Source: an uncultured Verrucomicrobiota bacterium (GTDB lineage: Bacteria > Verrucomicrobiota > Verrucomicrobiia > Chthoniobacterales > SZAS-18). Taken from it: DNA of 6,937 nucleotides. The stretch spans positions 1 through 6,937 of the forward strand of contig CALMOL010000124.1 of NCBI GenBank assembly GCA_937871685.1. The letters run 5' to 3'. The position numbers were made by a program, and so were the translations under genes. The notes beneath the pieces are model-generated. The model was not told where the DNA came from. It was given only the letters and a program-made list of their open reading frames with translations, and did not search any database. Each line of letters begins with the position of its first letter. The first letter of the stretch is position 1. Shown one piece after another: positions 1 through 5,930 of this stretch.

Positions 1-2
1 CC

Positions 3-74
3 CGTACGCAGCAGATCGGCGCGTTCGTCGTGCTGACGCTCGTTGTCGCGCTGGTGCTGCTGCGCGTCGCCTGA
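3..74 (+). CDS. C-terminal end of a membrane protein (partial, 5' end outside window)
   Basis: Only the last 23 codons are present, read in the frame that begins at base 3 and stops at TGA 72-74. They give a polar start (RTQQIG) and then about 17 hydrophobic residues ending LLRVA, which looks like a final transmembrane helix with a very short tail. The stop overlaps the start of the next ORF as ATGA, so the two were probably translationally coupled in one operon. The family cannot be named from so little. An R-x-Q-x-IG stretch before a last hydrophobic helix is loosely reminiscent of site-2 protease (RseP) tails, but this is not enough to assign it. Confidence 0.55.
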   Translation, partial: RTQQIGAFVVLTLVVALVLLRVA

Positions 75-598
75 TGCCGCGGCTCCTCGCCATCGTCGGG
101 CCGACGGCGACGGGCAAGAGCGCGCTGGCCGTGGCTCTCGCGCCGCGCAACCTGACCGCCCACCAGGGCTTGCTGCGCCTCGCTTCGCTGGCCGACGACG
201 TGCGCCCCGCCCGCGAGGCATTGGCCCGAATGCGCCGCGAGTGGCCGGACAACGCCGAGTTGGAAGGCGAGTTGCTCTACTACGAGTTGCTCGGCGGTGA
301 ACCGCTGACCCCGCGCCGCGCGCGCGCCGAAGAGCTATTGCAGACCGAGGCACGCTGCGTGATGCCGCGCGCTGCCCTCGGTCTTGCGCGGCTGCGCGCG
401 GACGATGCCACCGGCGCCCTCGCGGCGCTGGATCTCGCGCCCATGCCCTTTCCTCATCCCGCCGTGCGTCTGTTGCGAGCCGTGGCGCTGCGCCGTCTTG
501 GCCGCGTCGCCGAGGCGGAAACAGAGCTGGCCGGCACGCCGGAGGCACTGCTTCGCGCGGAGGAACGGGTGCTACGCCGCGAGGCGGCCGGGGGCTGA
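74..598 (+). CDS. Chimeric ORF: MiaA-like P-loop N-terminus joined to a TPR-like helical tail
   Basis: This ORF encodes 174 residues and starts at the ATG that overlaps the upstream stop (ATGA). Residues 1-23 match the beginning of MiaA, the tRNA dimethylallyltransferase that modifies A37: a hydrophobic strand (LLAIVG), the P-loop GPTATGKS at residues 9-16, and a helix ALAVALA. MiaA should then show the conserved GEIVSADSMQVYR region and run to about 300 residues, but none of that is present. From about residue 24 the sequence becomes Ala/Leu/Arg-rich amphipathic helices, for example around WPDNAELEGELLYYELL (residues 56-72) and two later helix pairs near residues 115-165. This resembles the end of a tetratricopeptide-repeat protein. 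The product cannot be a working MiaA. The simplest reading is a fusion of the 5' end of miaA to the 3' end of a TPR gene, by a genomic deletion or an assembly join. The frame is intact, so a small hybrid protein could be made. A degraded TPR gene with an accidental P-loop is less likely. Confidence 0.6.
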   Translation: MPRLLAIVGPTATGKSALAVALAPRNLTAHQGLLRLASLADDVRPAREALARMRREWPDNAELEGELLYYELLGGEPLTPRRARAEELLQTEARCVMPRAALGLARLRADDATGALAALDLAPMPFPHPAVRLLRAVALRRLGRVAEAETELAGTPEALLRAEERVLRREAAGG

Positions 599-634
599 CC
601 CGCGCCGGGGTCATAAATTTGTCAAAAGAATGTC

Positions 635-663
635 TTGTCGCTGGGGAAAAGCCTCATTACAAC
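635..663 (+). promoter_or_regulatory. Possible sigma-70-type promoter for the PEP-CTERM gene
   Basis: TTGTCG (635-640) and TACAAC (658-663) each match 4 of 6 consensus bases and are separated by exactly 17 bp. Transcription would start near 670, about 20 nt before the ATG at 689. The region (about 610-680) is clearly more AT-rich than its surroundings. Short matches like this arise by chance, so it is only a candidate. Confidence 0.22.
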
Positions 664-688
664 CCAATCCGTTCATTCATCCAGACCC

Positions 689-1351
689 ATGCGCGCTGCT
701 CTTCTCCTTCTCTCGTGTGCCCTCGCCGGCGGCATCCAAGCCGCCGGGATCACGGATTCGTTCGGCACCTTCGCGAACGGCACCAGCACCACCGGCGCGG
801 TCGGCACCTACCACCTCGGGACCGCCGGCACCACCCCCGGCCAGTATGGCCAACCTGGACCGTTGCTCCCCGCCACCCTTGGCACGTTCAACATCGGCCA
901 GGGAGCGCTCACCTACTTTCTCACGGGCGGTCAGGCAAACACGCAGGGCGACGGCAATTACAACTTCACGACTCCCGCGACGTTGTTTTACCGCGTGTAT
1001 CCCTCTGGAGCCACGAATCTTTCCATTTACGCTTACTCTGCCATCACTTTGACGGGCACTGGCGGCACCGCTGCCAGCGCCTTCGCCGCCGCTGGGCAGA
1101 CGCGCAATCTTCTGCAAGGCGTCGTGAACGGCACCTACGTTTTCGATGCCTACGTGAACGCCCCATATACCTTGGCGGGGTTCCCGGGATCCTTCGACAG
1201 CAACTCCGCCGGCGCCTCGACCGGCCCGCACTATACCGCCTCGATCGTGGTGGTGCCCGAGCCGTCCACCTACGCCGCGGGCGCTCTGCTCGCCGGCACG
1301 GTGCTGTGGAATTTCCGCGGTCGCCTGCGCCGCACCGCACCGGCTGCCTGA
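689..1351 (+). CDS. PEP-CTERM sorting-domain surface protein
   Basis: This is a 220-residue exported protein of unknown function. The ATG at 689 is preferred to the in-frame ATG at 635 because it places a signal peptide at the N-terminus: MR, then a run of Ala/Leu, with probable cleavage after IQA (residue 18). The mature part is rich in Gly, Thr, Ser, Ala and aromatic residues with almost no charge, a composition typical of beta-rich surface proteins. The C-terminus is a textbook PEP-CTERM tag: VPEPS at 189-193, a hydrophobic helix at about 196-209, then the basic cluster RGRLRR at 210-215. In this family the tag is recognised by an exosortase, which processes and sorts the protein to the envelope or exopolysaccharide matrix. 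No exosortase or polysaccharide gene lies in the window, so it appears to be a scattered substrate. It stands alone, with a promoter-like region upstream and a strong terminator downstream. No clear Shine-Dalgarno sequence precedes the start. Confidence 0.9.
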   Translation: MRAALLLLSCALAGGIQAAGITDSFGTFANGTSTTGAVGTYHLGTAGTTPGQYGQPGPLLPATLGTFNIGQGALTYFLTGGQANTQGDGNYNFTTPATLFYRVYPSGATNLSIYAYSAITLTGTGGTAASAFAAAGQTRNLLQGVVNGTYVFDAYVNAPYTLAGFPGSFDSNSAGASTGPHYTASIVVVPEPSTYAAGALLAGTVLWNFRGRLRRTAPAA

Positions 1352-1382
1352 ACGAACGGCCAGGACAACGCTTCTTTCACCG

Positions 1383-1415
1383 AGGGCGGACGCACCGGCG
1401 TCCGCCCTTTTCTTT
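1383..1415 (+). terminator. Intrinsic terminator after the PEP-CTERM gene
   Basis: A perfect 10-bp GC stem, GGGCGGACGC (1384-1393) with GCGTCCGCCC (1398-1407), closes a 4-nt loop. The stem gains an A-T pair and is followed by TTTTCTTT. It lies 32 nt past the PEP-CTERM stop. It sits between convergent genes, but on the - strand no T-run follows the stem, so it should act mainly on + strand transcription. Confidence 0.88.
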
Positions 1416-1421
1416 GCACCT

Positions 1422-1973
1422 TCACCTCGTGACGACCACGGATGGTGCGGGCGCGGGCGGAGGCGCATCGGACAGCGGCGCGGGGACGTTGCCGCCCGGA
1501 TCGCCGTCCTCGTGGTCGGGCACCGGTGGATCGAAAAAGTGATCGAAGGCCAGGAAATAGGACTTGGAATGGCGTGCGAAGAGGAAGGAGAAGATTGCCA
1601 CCGGCGCGATCACCGCGGCGATGAGCGCGGGGATCGAGAGCGAGAATTTCCACTCCAGGATCGCGTAGATGATCAGCGAGAGGATCACGCTGAAGCCGTA
1701 GTTTACCGCCCAGATGGCAAGGAGGAAGTAGCCGATCTCACGCTCGTAGGGGTAGCCGCAGCGCGGACAGCCATCGAGCGGCTGGAACCAGTCGCTCAAC
1801 CGCCGCGTGCGCGTCACCGGCAGAAACATCGGCGAGATCCCGCAATGCACGCAGCGCAGCCGCGTGGCGCGCCCGAGATACTGTCCCGCGCGGCGCCAGG
1901 TGAACTGGCGCGGCGGCGGGGGCGGACCGGCGGATTCGGGAAAGGGAGCGACGGCCATGCGGGTGAATCGCAT
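1422..1973 (-). CDS. DUF983-like membrane protein with two CxxC pairs
   Basis: The protein has 183 residues and no known enzymatic role. A soluble N-terminal part carries two zinc-ribbon-like pairs, C41-V-H-C44-G and C69-P-R-C72-G, with a PMF motif just after the first. Two transmembrane helices follow at about residues 81-105 and 112-133. The tail then has a FDHFFDPP stretch (residues 143-150) and a Pro/Ala/Asp-rich, probably disordered end. Two CxxCG knuckles before a pair of membrane helices is the DUF983 layout, though DUF983 itself is a family of unknown function. I take the ATG at 1973 because GGGAAGG lies a few bases upstream, the only SD-like sequence near a start in this window. A second ATG five codons in (1958) would also keep all domains. 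It begins 81 nt after the solute-binding protein stop on the same strand, so it could be the last gene of that transcript, but nothing links it functionally to the transporter. Confidence 0.8.
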   Translation of the reverse strand: MRFTRMAVAPFPESAGPPPPPRQFTWRRAGQYLGRATRLRCVHCGISPMFLPVTRTRRLSDWFQPLDGCPRCGYPYEREIGYFLLAIWAVNYGFSVILSLIIYAILEWKFSLSIPALIAAVIAPVAIFSFLFARHSKSYFLAFDHFFDPPVPDHEDGDPGGNVPAPLSDAPPPAPAPSVVVTR

Positions 1974-2054
1974 CCGCCTTCCCGCGCGTCCGGCCGGAAT
2001 GCGGCGCGAGTGGGGATCGCGTCGTGCCGCCAGAGTGAAGCGGCTTGCGATCCT

Positions 2055-3683
2055 TTATTTCCTCTCCCGCGCGAGCTGGGCGGCGCGCAGATACTGGGCG
2101 CGGAAGTGGTCGCCCAGTTCCTTGGCGAGACGCACCTCGAGGATCTTGTCCTTGGATTCGATCGCCTGGCGGATCGGGCCGCTGGCCTCGGCGTAGCTCA
2201 CGCGGCTCACGTCGAGCAGCGTCCGCGTGGCCTCGCTCGGGTAGCCGTTTTCCTGCACCGCCTTCCAGGCTTCGGCCAACTCGTCGTGGGCGTCCTGGCA
2301 CATCACACGGATGAGGAAGCCCAGCGTTTGGAAGAGCTTGCCGGTCCATTCCGGCCGATACACGAAGTCGCCCACTTGGTCATAGGGACGCACGTCGGGA
2401 TCGGACAGGTGCGGGAGGTGCTCGGCGCCGTAAAGGTCAGGACGCACCGGCAGGCGGCGCAGCGAGAACTTCTCCGGCCCGCCCGGCTCGCCGCGCCGGT
2501 AGTTCCACAGTTTTTGTCCCTCGGGGCTCATCACGAACTCGATGAACTCCTTCGCCAGGTCCGCCTCGCGCGCGCCGCGCAGCAACGCGATGGGATCCAC
2601 GCCGTAGGACGTGCCGCCCGCCGGGGAGACGAAGGCGACGCGATTCTCGCCGCCGCGCCCGGCGGAGGCCTCGGCCTCCTGCCGGCCGTAGAAGTCGATG
2701 CTCATCGCCGCGGCGGCGTCGCCTGCGCCCACGTCCACGGCCGGCTTCTGCGAAGTGTCGGAGAAGTAGCGCGTGTTGGCGCCGAGCTTGATGAGCGTGG
2801 CAAGGGCGTCATTCCAGCCGACCGACTTCGCGCGCGCCTCGGCGGCCTTGGACTCAGCGACGGTGGCGGTGTCCGACGCGCCGCTGCCGGCCGCCTGCTG
2901 CATGAGTTGCTGGACGAGCATCTCGTAAGCCTTGCCGGCGGAGGAGGACTTGGTCGGATCGGCCAGCGCGAGCTGGCGGAAGAAGGCGGGCTTGGCCAGC
3001 TCGGTCCACTGAGATGGCGGCTGTTTTACATGCAGGCGGGCGAGCACGTCGAGGTTCGAGCAGATGCCGTAGCCGGAAAGGACGGTGCCGATCCAACGGC
3101 CGGCGGGATCATAGGCTTCTTCGCCGCCAAGGCGCGGGGGGATGGCTTGGTCGCCAAACCATTCCGGCCGCTTGGCGAGGAGGCCGCAGTCCACGAGACG
3201 GCCCGCCTTGGCTTGCCGGTCGAAGTCGAAGGAACCTCCGCCGAAGAACAGGTCGATGCCGATGCCCACGTTGCTCTCGAGGAAGGCGCGGCGCGCCTTC
3301 TGCGCGGGCGTGTCGGACGCGGGCGTGTCGGCCGGCTGGACGCGCGGGTCGGCGAAGGCGCCGCGCGCCTCGTCGGTCCACGGCTGGCCGTGGAAAGTGC
3401 GCCAGTGGTTGGCGAAGGCCGTCTCGAACTCGGAGGCGAGGTAGCGCCCGATCTCCGAGGTGCCGCCGATCACGCGCCAGTCGATGCGCACGGTCTGGCC
3501 ATGCTTTGCCCGGTAAGAGTCGCGGAACGCGCGCGCGAACTCGTAGCGGATGGCCTCGTTGTGCGGCGTAATGACCACGAGGGTCCGGTCGGCCGCGGTG
3601 ACGAGGTTCTCCTTCGGCTTGAGCGCGAAGGGCGCGCCGATGATCGCGGCGAGAGCGGCAAGAAGAAGGAGGGGTTTCCACAT
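2055..3683 (-). CDS. ABC transporter extracellular solute-binding protein, long form
   Basis: This 542-residue protein should bind a solute in the periplasm for ABC import. The start at 3683 is chosen because it opens with MWKPLLLLAALAAIIG, a signal peptide or signal anchor. Upstream in-frame codons only translate the intergenic repeat. There is no lipobox cysteine. The mature N-lobe begins with VVITPHNEAIRYEF (residues 36-49), followed by an IGGTSEIGRYL segment. Later come ADPTKSSSAGKAYEMLV and, near the C-terminal third, FVMSPEGQKLWNYR. These are the usual landmarks of the iron/thiamine/spermidine type of binding proteins. Typical FbpA-like proteins have about 330-360 residues. Here there is extra sequence after the N-lobe (about 105-140) and a helical extension of over 100 residues at the C-terminus. 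The ligand cannot be told from the sequence; iron is one guess because the partner ATPase is FbpC/PotA-like. The start codon lies 9 nt after a long inverted-repeat arm, with C-rich sequence in place of a Shine-Dalgarno. Confidence 0.88.
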   Translation of the reverse strand: MWKPLLLLAALAAIIGAPFALKPKENLVTAADRTLVVITPHNEAIRYEFARAFRDSYRAKHGQTVRIDWRVIGGTSEIGRYLASEFETAFANHWRTFHGQPWTDEARGAFADPRVQPADTPASDTPAQKARRAFLESNVGIGIDLFFGGGSFDFDRQAKAGRLVDCGLLAKRPEWFGDQAIPPRLGGEEAYDPAGRWIGTVLSGYGICSNLDVLARLHVKQPPSQWTELAKPAFFRQLALADPTKSSSAGKAYEMLVQQLMQQAAGSGASDTATVAESKAAEARAKSVGWNDALATLIKLGANTRYFSDTSQKPAVDVGAGDAAAAMSIDFYGRQEAEASAGRGGENRVAFVSPAGGTSYGVDPIALLRGAREADLAKEFIEFVMSPEGQKLWNYRRGEPGGPEKFSLRRLPVRPDLYGAEHLPHLSDPDVRPYDQVGDFVYRPEWTGKLFQTLGFLIRVMCQDAHDELAEAWKAVQENGYPSEATRTLLDVSRVSYAEASGPIRQAIESKDKILEVRLAKELGDHFRAQYLRAAQLARERK

Positions 3684-3692
3684 GGCGGCGGG

Positions 3693-3831
3693 GGAGGTGA
3701 ATCGTGGATCGTGAATGGTGAATCGTAGGCCCGCTGTCGTGTCACGCGCGGCAGTCACGCACCGCCGCTAAGAGAGGTTTCGCACATCCGCGCCAGCACA
3801 ATTCACCATTCACGACTCACGATTCACCTCC
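3693..3831. repeat. 31-bp inverted repeat made of tandem GTGAATC-type heptamers
   Basis: The left arm is 3693-3723 and the right arm 3801-3831; they are reverse complements at 29 of 31 positions, separated by 77 nt. Each arm is GGAG or its complement followed by four tandem heptamers. On the + strand the left arm reads GTGAATC, GTGGATC, GTGAATG, GTGAATC (3697-3724). The right arm, on the - strand, reads GTGAATC, GTGAGTC, GTGAATG, GTGAATT. Transcribed from the - strand, the RNA would fold into a long hairpin between the ATPase and solute-binding protein genes. The right arm encodes the last four residues (GGES) and stop of the ATPase. The left arm ends 9 nt before the next start codon. It is comparable in size and position to REP/BIME-type intergenic repeats, and its unit length recalls the heptamer STRR repeats of cyanobacteria, but I cannot assign it to a named family. 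Confidence 0.9.
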
Positions 3832-4914
3832 GCGCAAGACCACCACATCCTCGGCGTCGGTCACGGCCATGAGGTCGTCGTCGCCGCGGCCAGGCACGTG
3901 GCGGGGGTTCAGCTCGAACATCTTGAGTTCGTCTGCGCCCGCCGCGGAGGGCTTGAAGTCGTATTGCGCCAGCTCGCCCAGATACGTGGCGCGGCCGAGG
4001 CGGCCCTTCACTGAGTTGATGGTGGGGGCATAGTCGTCCACCTTTTCCAGGCGCCACGACTCGGGGCGCACGGACACGACCACCTTCTCGCCCGCGGCGG
4101 GATGCCACGAGTCATCGGTGAGGAAGCCGGTGAACTCGCCGTGCGCGGTGCGAACGCGGGCCTTGTCGTCGTCCACCTCGACGAGCTCGCCGGGGAGAAA
4201 ATTGGTCTCGCCGATGAAGTCAGCCACGAGGCGCGAGACGGGCCGGCGATACACCTCCCGCGGCGGGCCGACCTGCGCGATCTTGCCTCCATCAAGGATG
4301 GCGAGGCGGTCGGCGATGGAGAGCGCCTCTTTTTGGTCGTGGGTCACGTAGATAGCCGTGAGGCCGTTCTCCTTGCACGCGCGGCGGATTTCGGCGCGCA
4401 TCTCCAGGCGCAACCGGGCGTCGAGGTTGGAAAGCGGCTCGTCGAGCAGCAGGCAGCGCGGCTGGATCACGAGCGCGCGCGCGAGGGCCACGCGCTGCTG
4501 CTGGCCGCCGGAGAGCTGGTTGATCTTGCGGTCGGCGTAGGCGGCCATCTTCACGGAGGCGAGCGCGGCTTTCACGCGGTCGCGAATCTCGGCCTTGGGC
4601 ACGCGGCGCTCCTCCAGGCCGAACGCGACATTTCCGGCCACGGAAAGGTGCGGCCACAGGGCGTAGGACTGGAACATCATGCCGGTGTTTCGCTTGTGCG
4701 GCGGCAGATGGGTCACGTCGTCGTCGCCGAACCGGATGCACCCCTCTTCGGGGAGGTAGAAGCCGGCGATGCAGCGCAGAAGCGTGGTCTTGCCGCAGCC
4801 GGAGGGGCCGAGCAGGAAGAACAGCTCGCCGGGCTCAATGCGCAGGTCGATGCCGTTGAGCGCGGTCACGGCGCCGAAGCGCTTGACGACTCCTTCGATG
4901 GAGACGGAAATCAT
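3817..4914 (-). CDS. ABC transporter ATP-binding protein, FbpC/PotA type
   Basis: This 365-residue cytoplasmic ATPase subunit would power an ABC importer. All nucleotide-binding motifs are intact: Walker A GPSGCGKT (36-43), Q-loop Q82 in MMFQSYALWPHLS, signature LSGGQQQR (134-141), Walker B LLLDEP (155-160) with D158 and E159, and the switch histidine H192 in YVTHDQ. The region beyond about residue 240 is a TOBE-type domain (FLPGELVEV, then VSVRPESWRLE), as in the ferric-iron, spermidine/putrescine and sugar ATPase families. The ATG at 4914 is chosen because homology starts there (MISVSIEGVVKRFG). Longer in-frame starts would run back through the M23 gene and its terminator. The neighbour downstream is the binding protein, separated by 133 nt. 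No permease lies between them or elsewhere in the window. The last codons and stop fall inside an intergenic repeat arm, so the natural C-terminus may have been altered by that element. No Shine-Dalgarno is visible. Confidence 0.93.
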   Translation of the reverse strand: MISVSIEGVVKRFGAVTALNGIDLRIEPGELFFLLGPSGCGKTTLLRCIAGFYLPEEGCIRFGDDDVTHLPPHKRNTGMMFQSYALWPHLSVAGNVAFGLEERRVPKAEIRDRVKAALASVKMAAYADRKINQLSGGQQQRVALARALVIQPRCLLLDEPLSNLDARLRLEMRAEIRRACKENGLTAIYVTHDQKEALSIADRLAILDGGKIAQVGPPREVYRRPVSRLVADFIGETNFLPGELVEVDDDKARVRTAHGEFTGFLTDDSWHPAAGEKVVVSVRPESWRLEKVDDYAPTINSVKGRLGRATYLGELAQYDFKPSAAGADELKMFELNPRHVPGRGDDDLMAVTDAEDVVVLRGGES

Positions 4915-4938
4915 GGGTCTAGGGGGGCGGCCGGCGCG

Positions 4939-4967
4939 ATGATGCCCTGCCCGCGGGCGCACGCCAA
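4939..4967 (-). promoter_or_regulatory. Possible promoter for the ABC ATPase gene
   Basis: Read on the - strand, TTGGCG (4967-4962) and CATCAT (4944-4939) are spaced 17 bp apart, each matching 4 of 6 consensus bases. They lie just after the M23 terminator and about 25 nt before the ATPase start. A promoter is expected here because the terminator should cut off transcription from the M23 gene. The sequence match alone is weak. Confidence 0.22.
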
Positions 4968-4997
4968 ACAAAAAGGGCGGCCGTGTGGCCGCCCTTT
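4966..4997 (-). terminator. Intrinsic terminator of the M23 peptidase gene
   Basis: An 8-bp GC stem (4987-4994 with 4975-4982), extended by three A-T pairs to 11 bp, closes a 4-nt loop. On the - strand it runs into TTTTTGTTT. It lies 29 nt past the M23 stop codon. On the + strand only three T residues follow the stem, so its direction is clear. Confidence 0.92.
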
Positions 4998-5026
4998 CGG
5001 AGGTTGAGGTGTGAAAGCCGCGGAAC

Positions 5027-5803
5027 TCAGAACCGCGACACGCGCCACTGGCCCTTGGCGCGCTTGCCGGGAACGGAGCGGGAATAGCCGGCGCGCATGG
5101 CGCGGGCCTCGCCGTTGGTGAGCTGCGAGTCGTCCGAGGGCGCGTAGAGGACGCGGTTGGGGTTGGCGCCGAAGGTGTTGATCGCCACCGGGTAACCACC
5201 ACCGGACTGGAGGGAGCGGTGGGCGCTGATGAAGGGCGAGGGCGACCAATACACCGAGGAGTCGCGCGGAAACTGCATGCGGTCGATGCCAACGTTCAGG
5301 TTCTTGCGCATCTCGAAATGGAGGTGGGCGTCATACATCCCGCGGTTGGTGCCGATGGTGCCGACCTGCTCGCCACGCTTCAACTGCTGGCCCTCGCGCA
5401 CCACGATGCGCTCCAGGTGGCCGTAAAGGGAATCCACCGCCTTGATGGCGCCGTCGGTGTCGCGGTAGTTGTGGCGGACGATGACCACGTTGCCCCAGCC
5501 GAGGCGCACGTCCTTGGCGAAGACCACGATGCCGTTGGCCGAGGAATAGACCGGGTCGCCGAGGTCGGTGTTGCCGCCGCCGTTGCCGTTCCAATCCTCA
5601 CCGAGGTGCCCGTTGGGGCGGTAGCCGCGCGCCACGTAGTAGCCCTCGCCCGTGGCCGGCATGTTCGCTGCCACCTTGCCGACCGGGAAGTCAAAGCCGT
5701 CTGCCAGGCGCACGTAGGCGGTGGAGGACTCGGCGGTTGCCATCCACGTGAAAACGAGGGCGGCCAAGGACAGGGTCAGGAGGATGGGCAGGCGTCGAAT
5801 CAT
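5027..5803 (-). CDS. Secreted M23-family (LytM-type) peptidoglycan endopeptidase
   Basis: The protein has 258 residues. M23 enzymes are zinc metallopeptidases that cut peptide cross-links in peptidoglycan, in the periplasm or outside the cell. An N-terminal signal peptide is clear: MIRRLP, a hydrophobic core, and likely cleavage near ATA at residues 22-24. The zinc site is complete: H66-x-x-x-D70 in GHLGEDW, and H160-x-H162 in DAHLHFE. The catalytic-type H129 lies in LYGHLE. Also typical are the DPVYSSANGIV strand (83-93) and the GEQVGTIG turn (144-151) of the lysostaphin-like fold. The domain is nearly the whole protein, with no LysM, SH3 or coiled coil for targeting, and a basic C-terminal tail of about 50 residues. 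It could act as a real hydrolase, since no key residue is lost. The start at 5803 is set by the signal peptide; there is no Shine-Dalgarno. It is transcribed alone, ending at a strong terminator, and is divergent from the metallo-hydrolase gene. Confidence 0.94.
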   Translation of the reverse strand: MIRRLPILLTLSLAALVFTWMATAESSTAYVRLADGFDFPVGKVAANMPATGEGYYVARGYRPNGHLGEDWNGNGGGNTDLGDPVYSSANGIVVFAKDVRLGWGNVVIVRHNYRDTDGAIKAVDSLYGHLERIVVREGQQLKRGEQVGTIGTNRGMYDAHLHFEMRKNLNVGIDRMQFPRDSSVYWSPSPFISAHRSLQSGGGYPVAINTFGANPNRVLYAPSDDSQLTNGEARAMRAGYSRSVPGKRAKGQWRVSRF

Positions 5804-5856
5804 GAAGCGGAGGCGGGATCAGGGGAACAAACTGACGAGGTCTGGCTCGGCGAGCG

Positions 5857-5881
5857 CCCCTCGTAACAGGTCCGCGAGGGG
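5857..5881 (-). other. Inverted repeat in the M23 leader
   Basis: CCCCTCG (5857-5863) and CGAGGGG (5875-5881) form a 7-bp GC-rich stem with an 11-nt loop, starting about 54 nt upstream of the M23 start codon. It may be a 5'-UTR hairpin or a regulator site. I compared the leader by eye with what I remember of the c-di-AMP (ydaO) and c-di-GMP riboswitches, which can precede wall hydrolases, and did not see their conserved segments. Confidence 0.4.
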
Positions 5882-5930
5882 GTGGCAAATATTTTTTGTG
5901 TTCGTTCAACCCAGGGATGTGTCAGGAAAA

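Noticed and set aside
635..688. Earlier ATG for the PEP-CTERM protein
   Set aside because: It would put 18 polar residues ahead of a clear signal peptide, and it overlaps the likely promoter region.
1512..3728. A 738-codon open frame on the + strand across the DUF983 and solute-binding genes
   Set aside because: It is antisense to two well-supported genes, its translation is Arg/Ala/Gly-rich without any domain, and such frames are expected opposite high-GC coding sequence.
3684..3758. Earlier in-frame start for the solute-binding protein
   Set aside because: The added residues (such as FTIHDPRFT) are only a translation of the intergenic repeat. The signal peptide begins at 3683.
3693..3831. 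CRISPR array or insertion-sequence ends
   Set aside because: There are only two arms in inverted, not direct, orientation, no regular spacers, no transposase and no visible target duplication. The heptamer structure points to a short interspersed repeat.
4102..5007. A 301-codon open frame on the + strand opposite the ABC ATPase
   Set aside because: The ATPase on the other strand has every motif of its family. The + frame shows no recognisable domain and runs through the M23 terminator.
4915..5292. N-terminal extension of the ABC ATPase ORF (126 codons)
   Set aside because: It reads antigenically unrelated Ser/Pro/Arg-rich sequence through the M23 gene and its terminator. ATPase homology starts exactly at the ATG at 4914.
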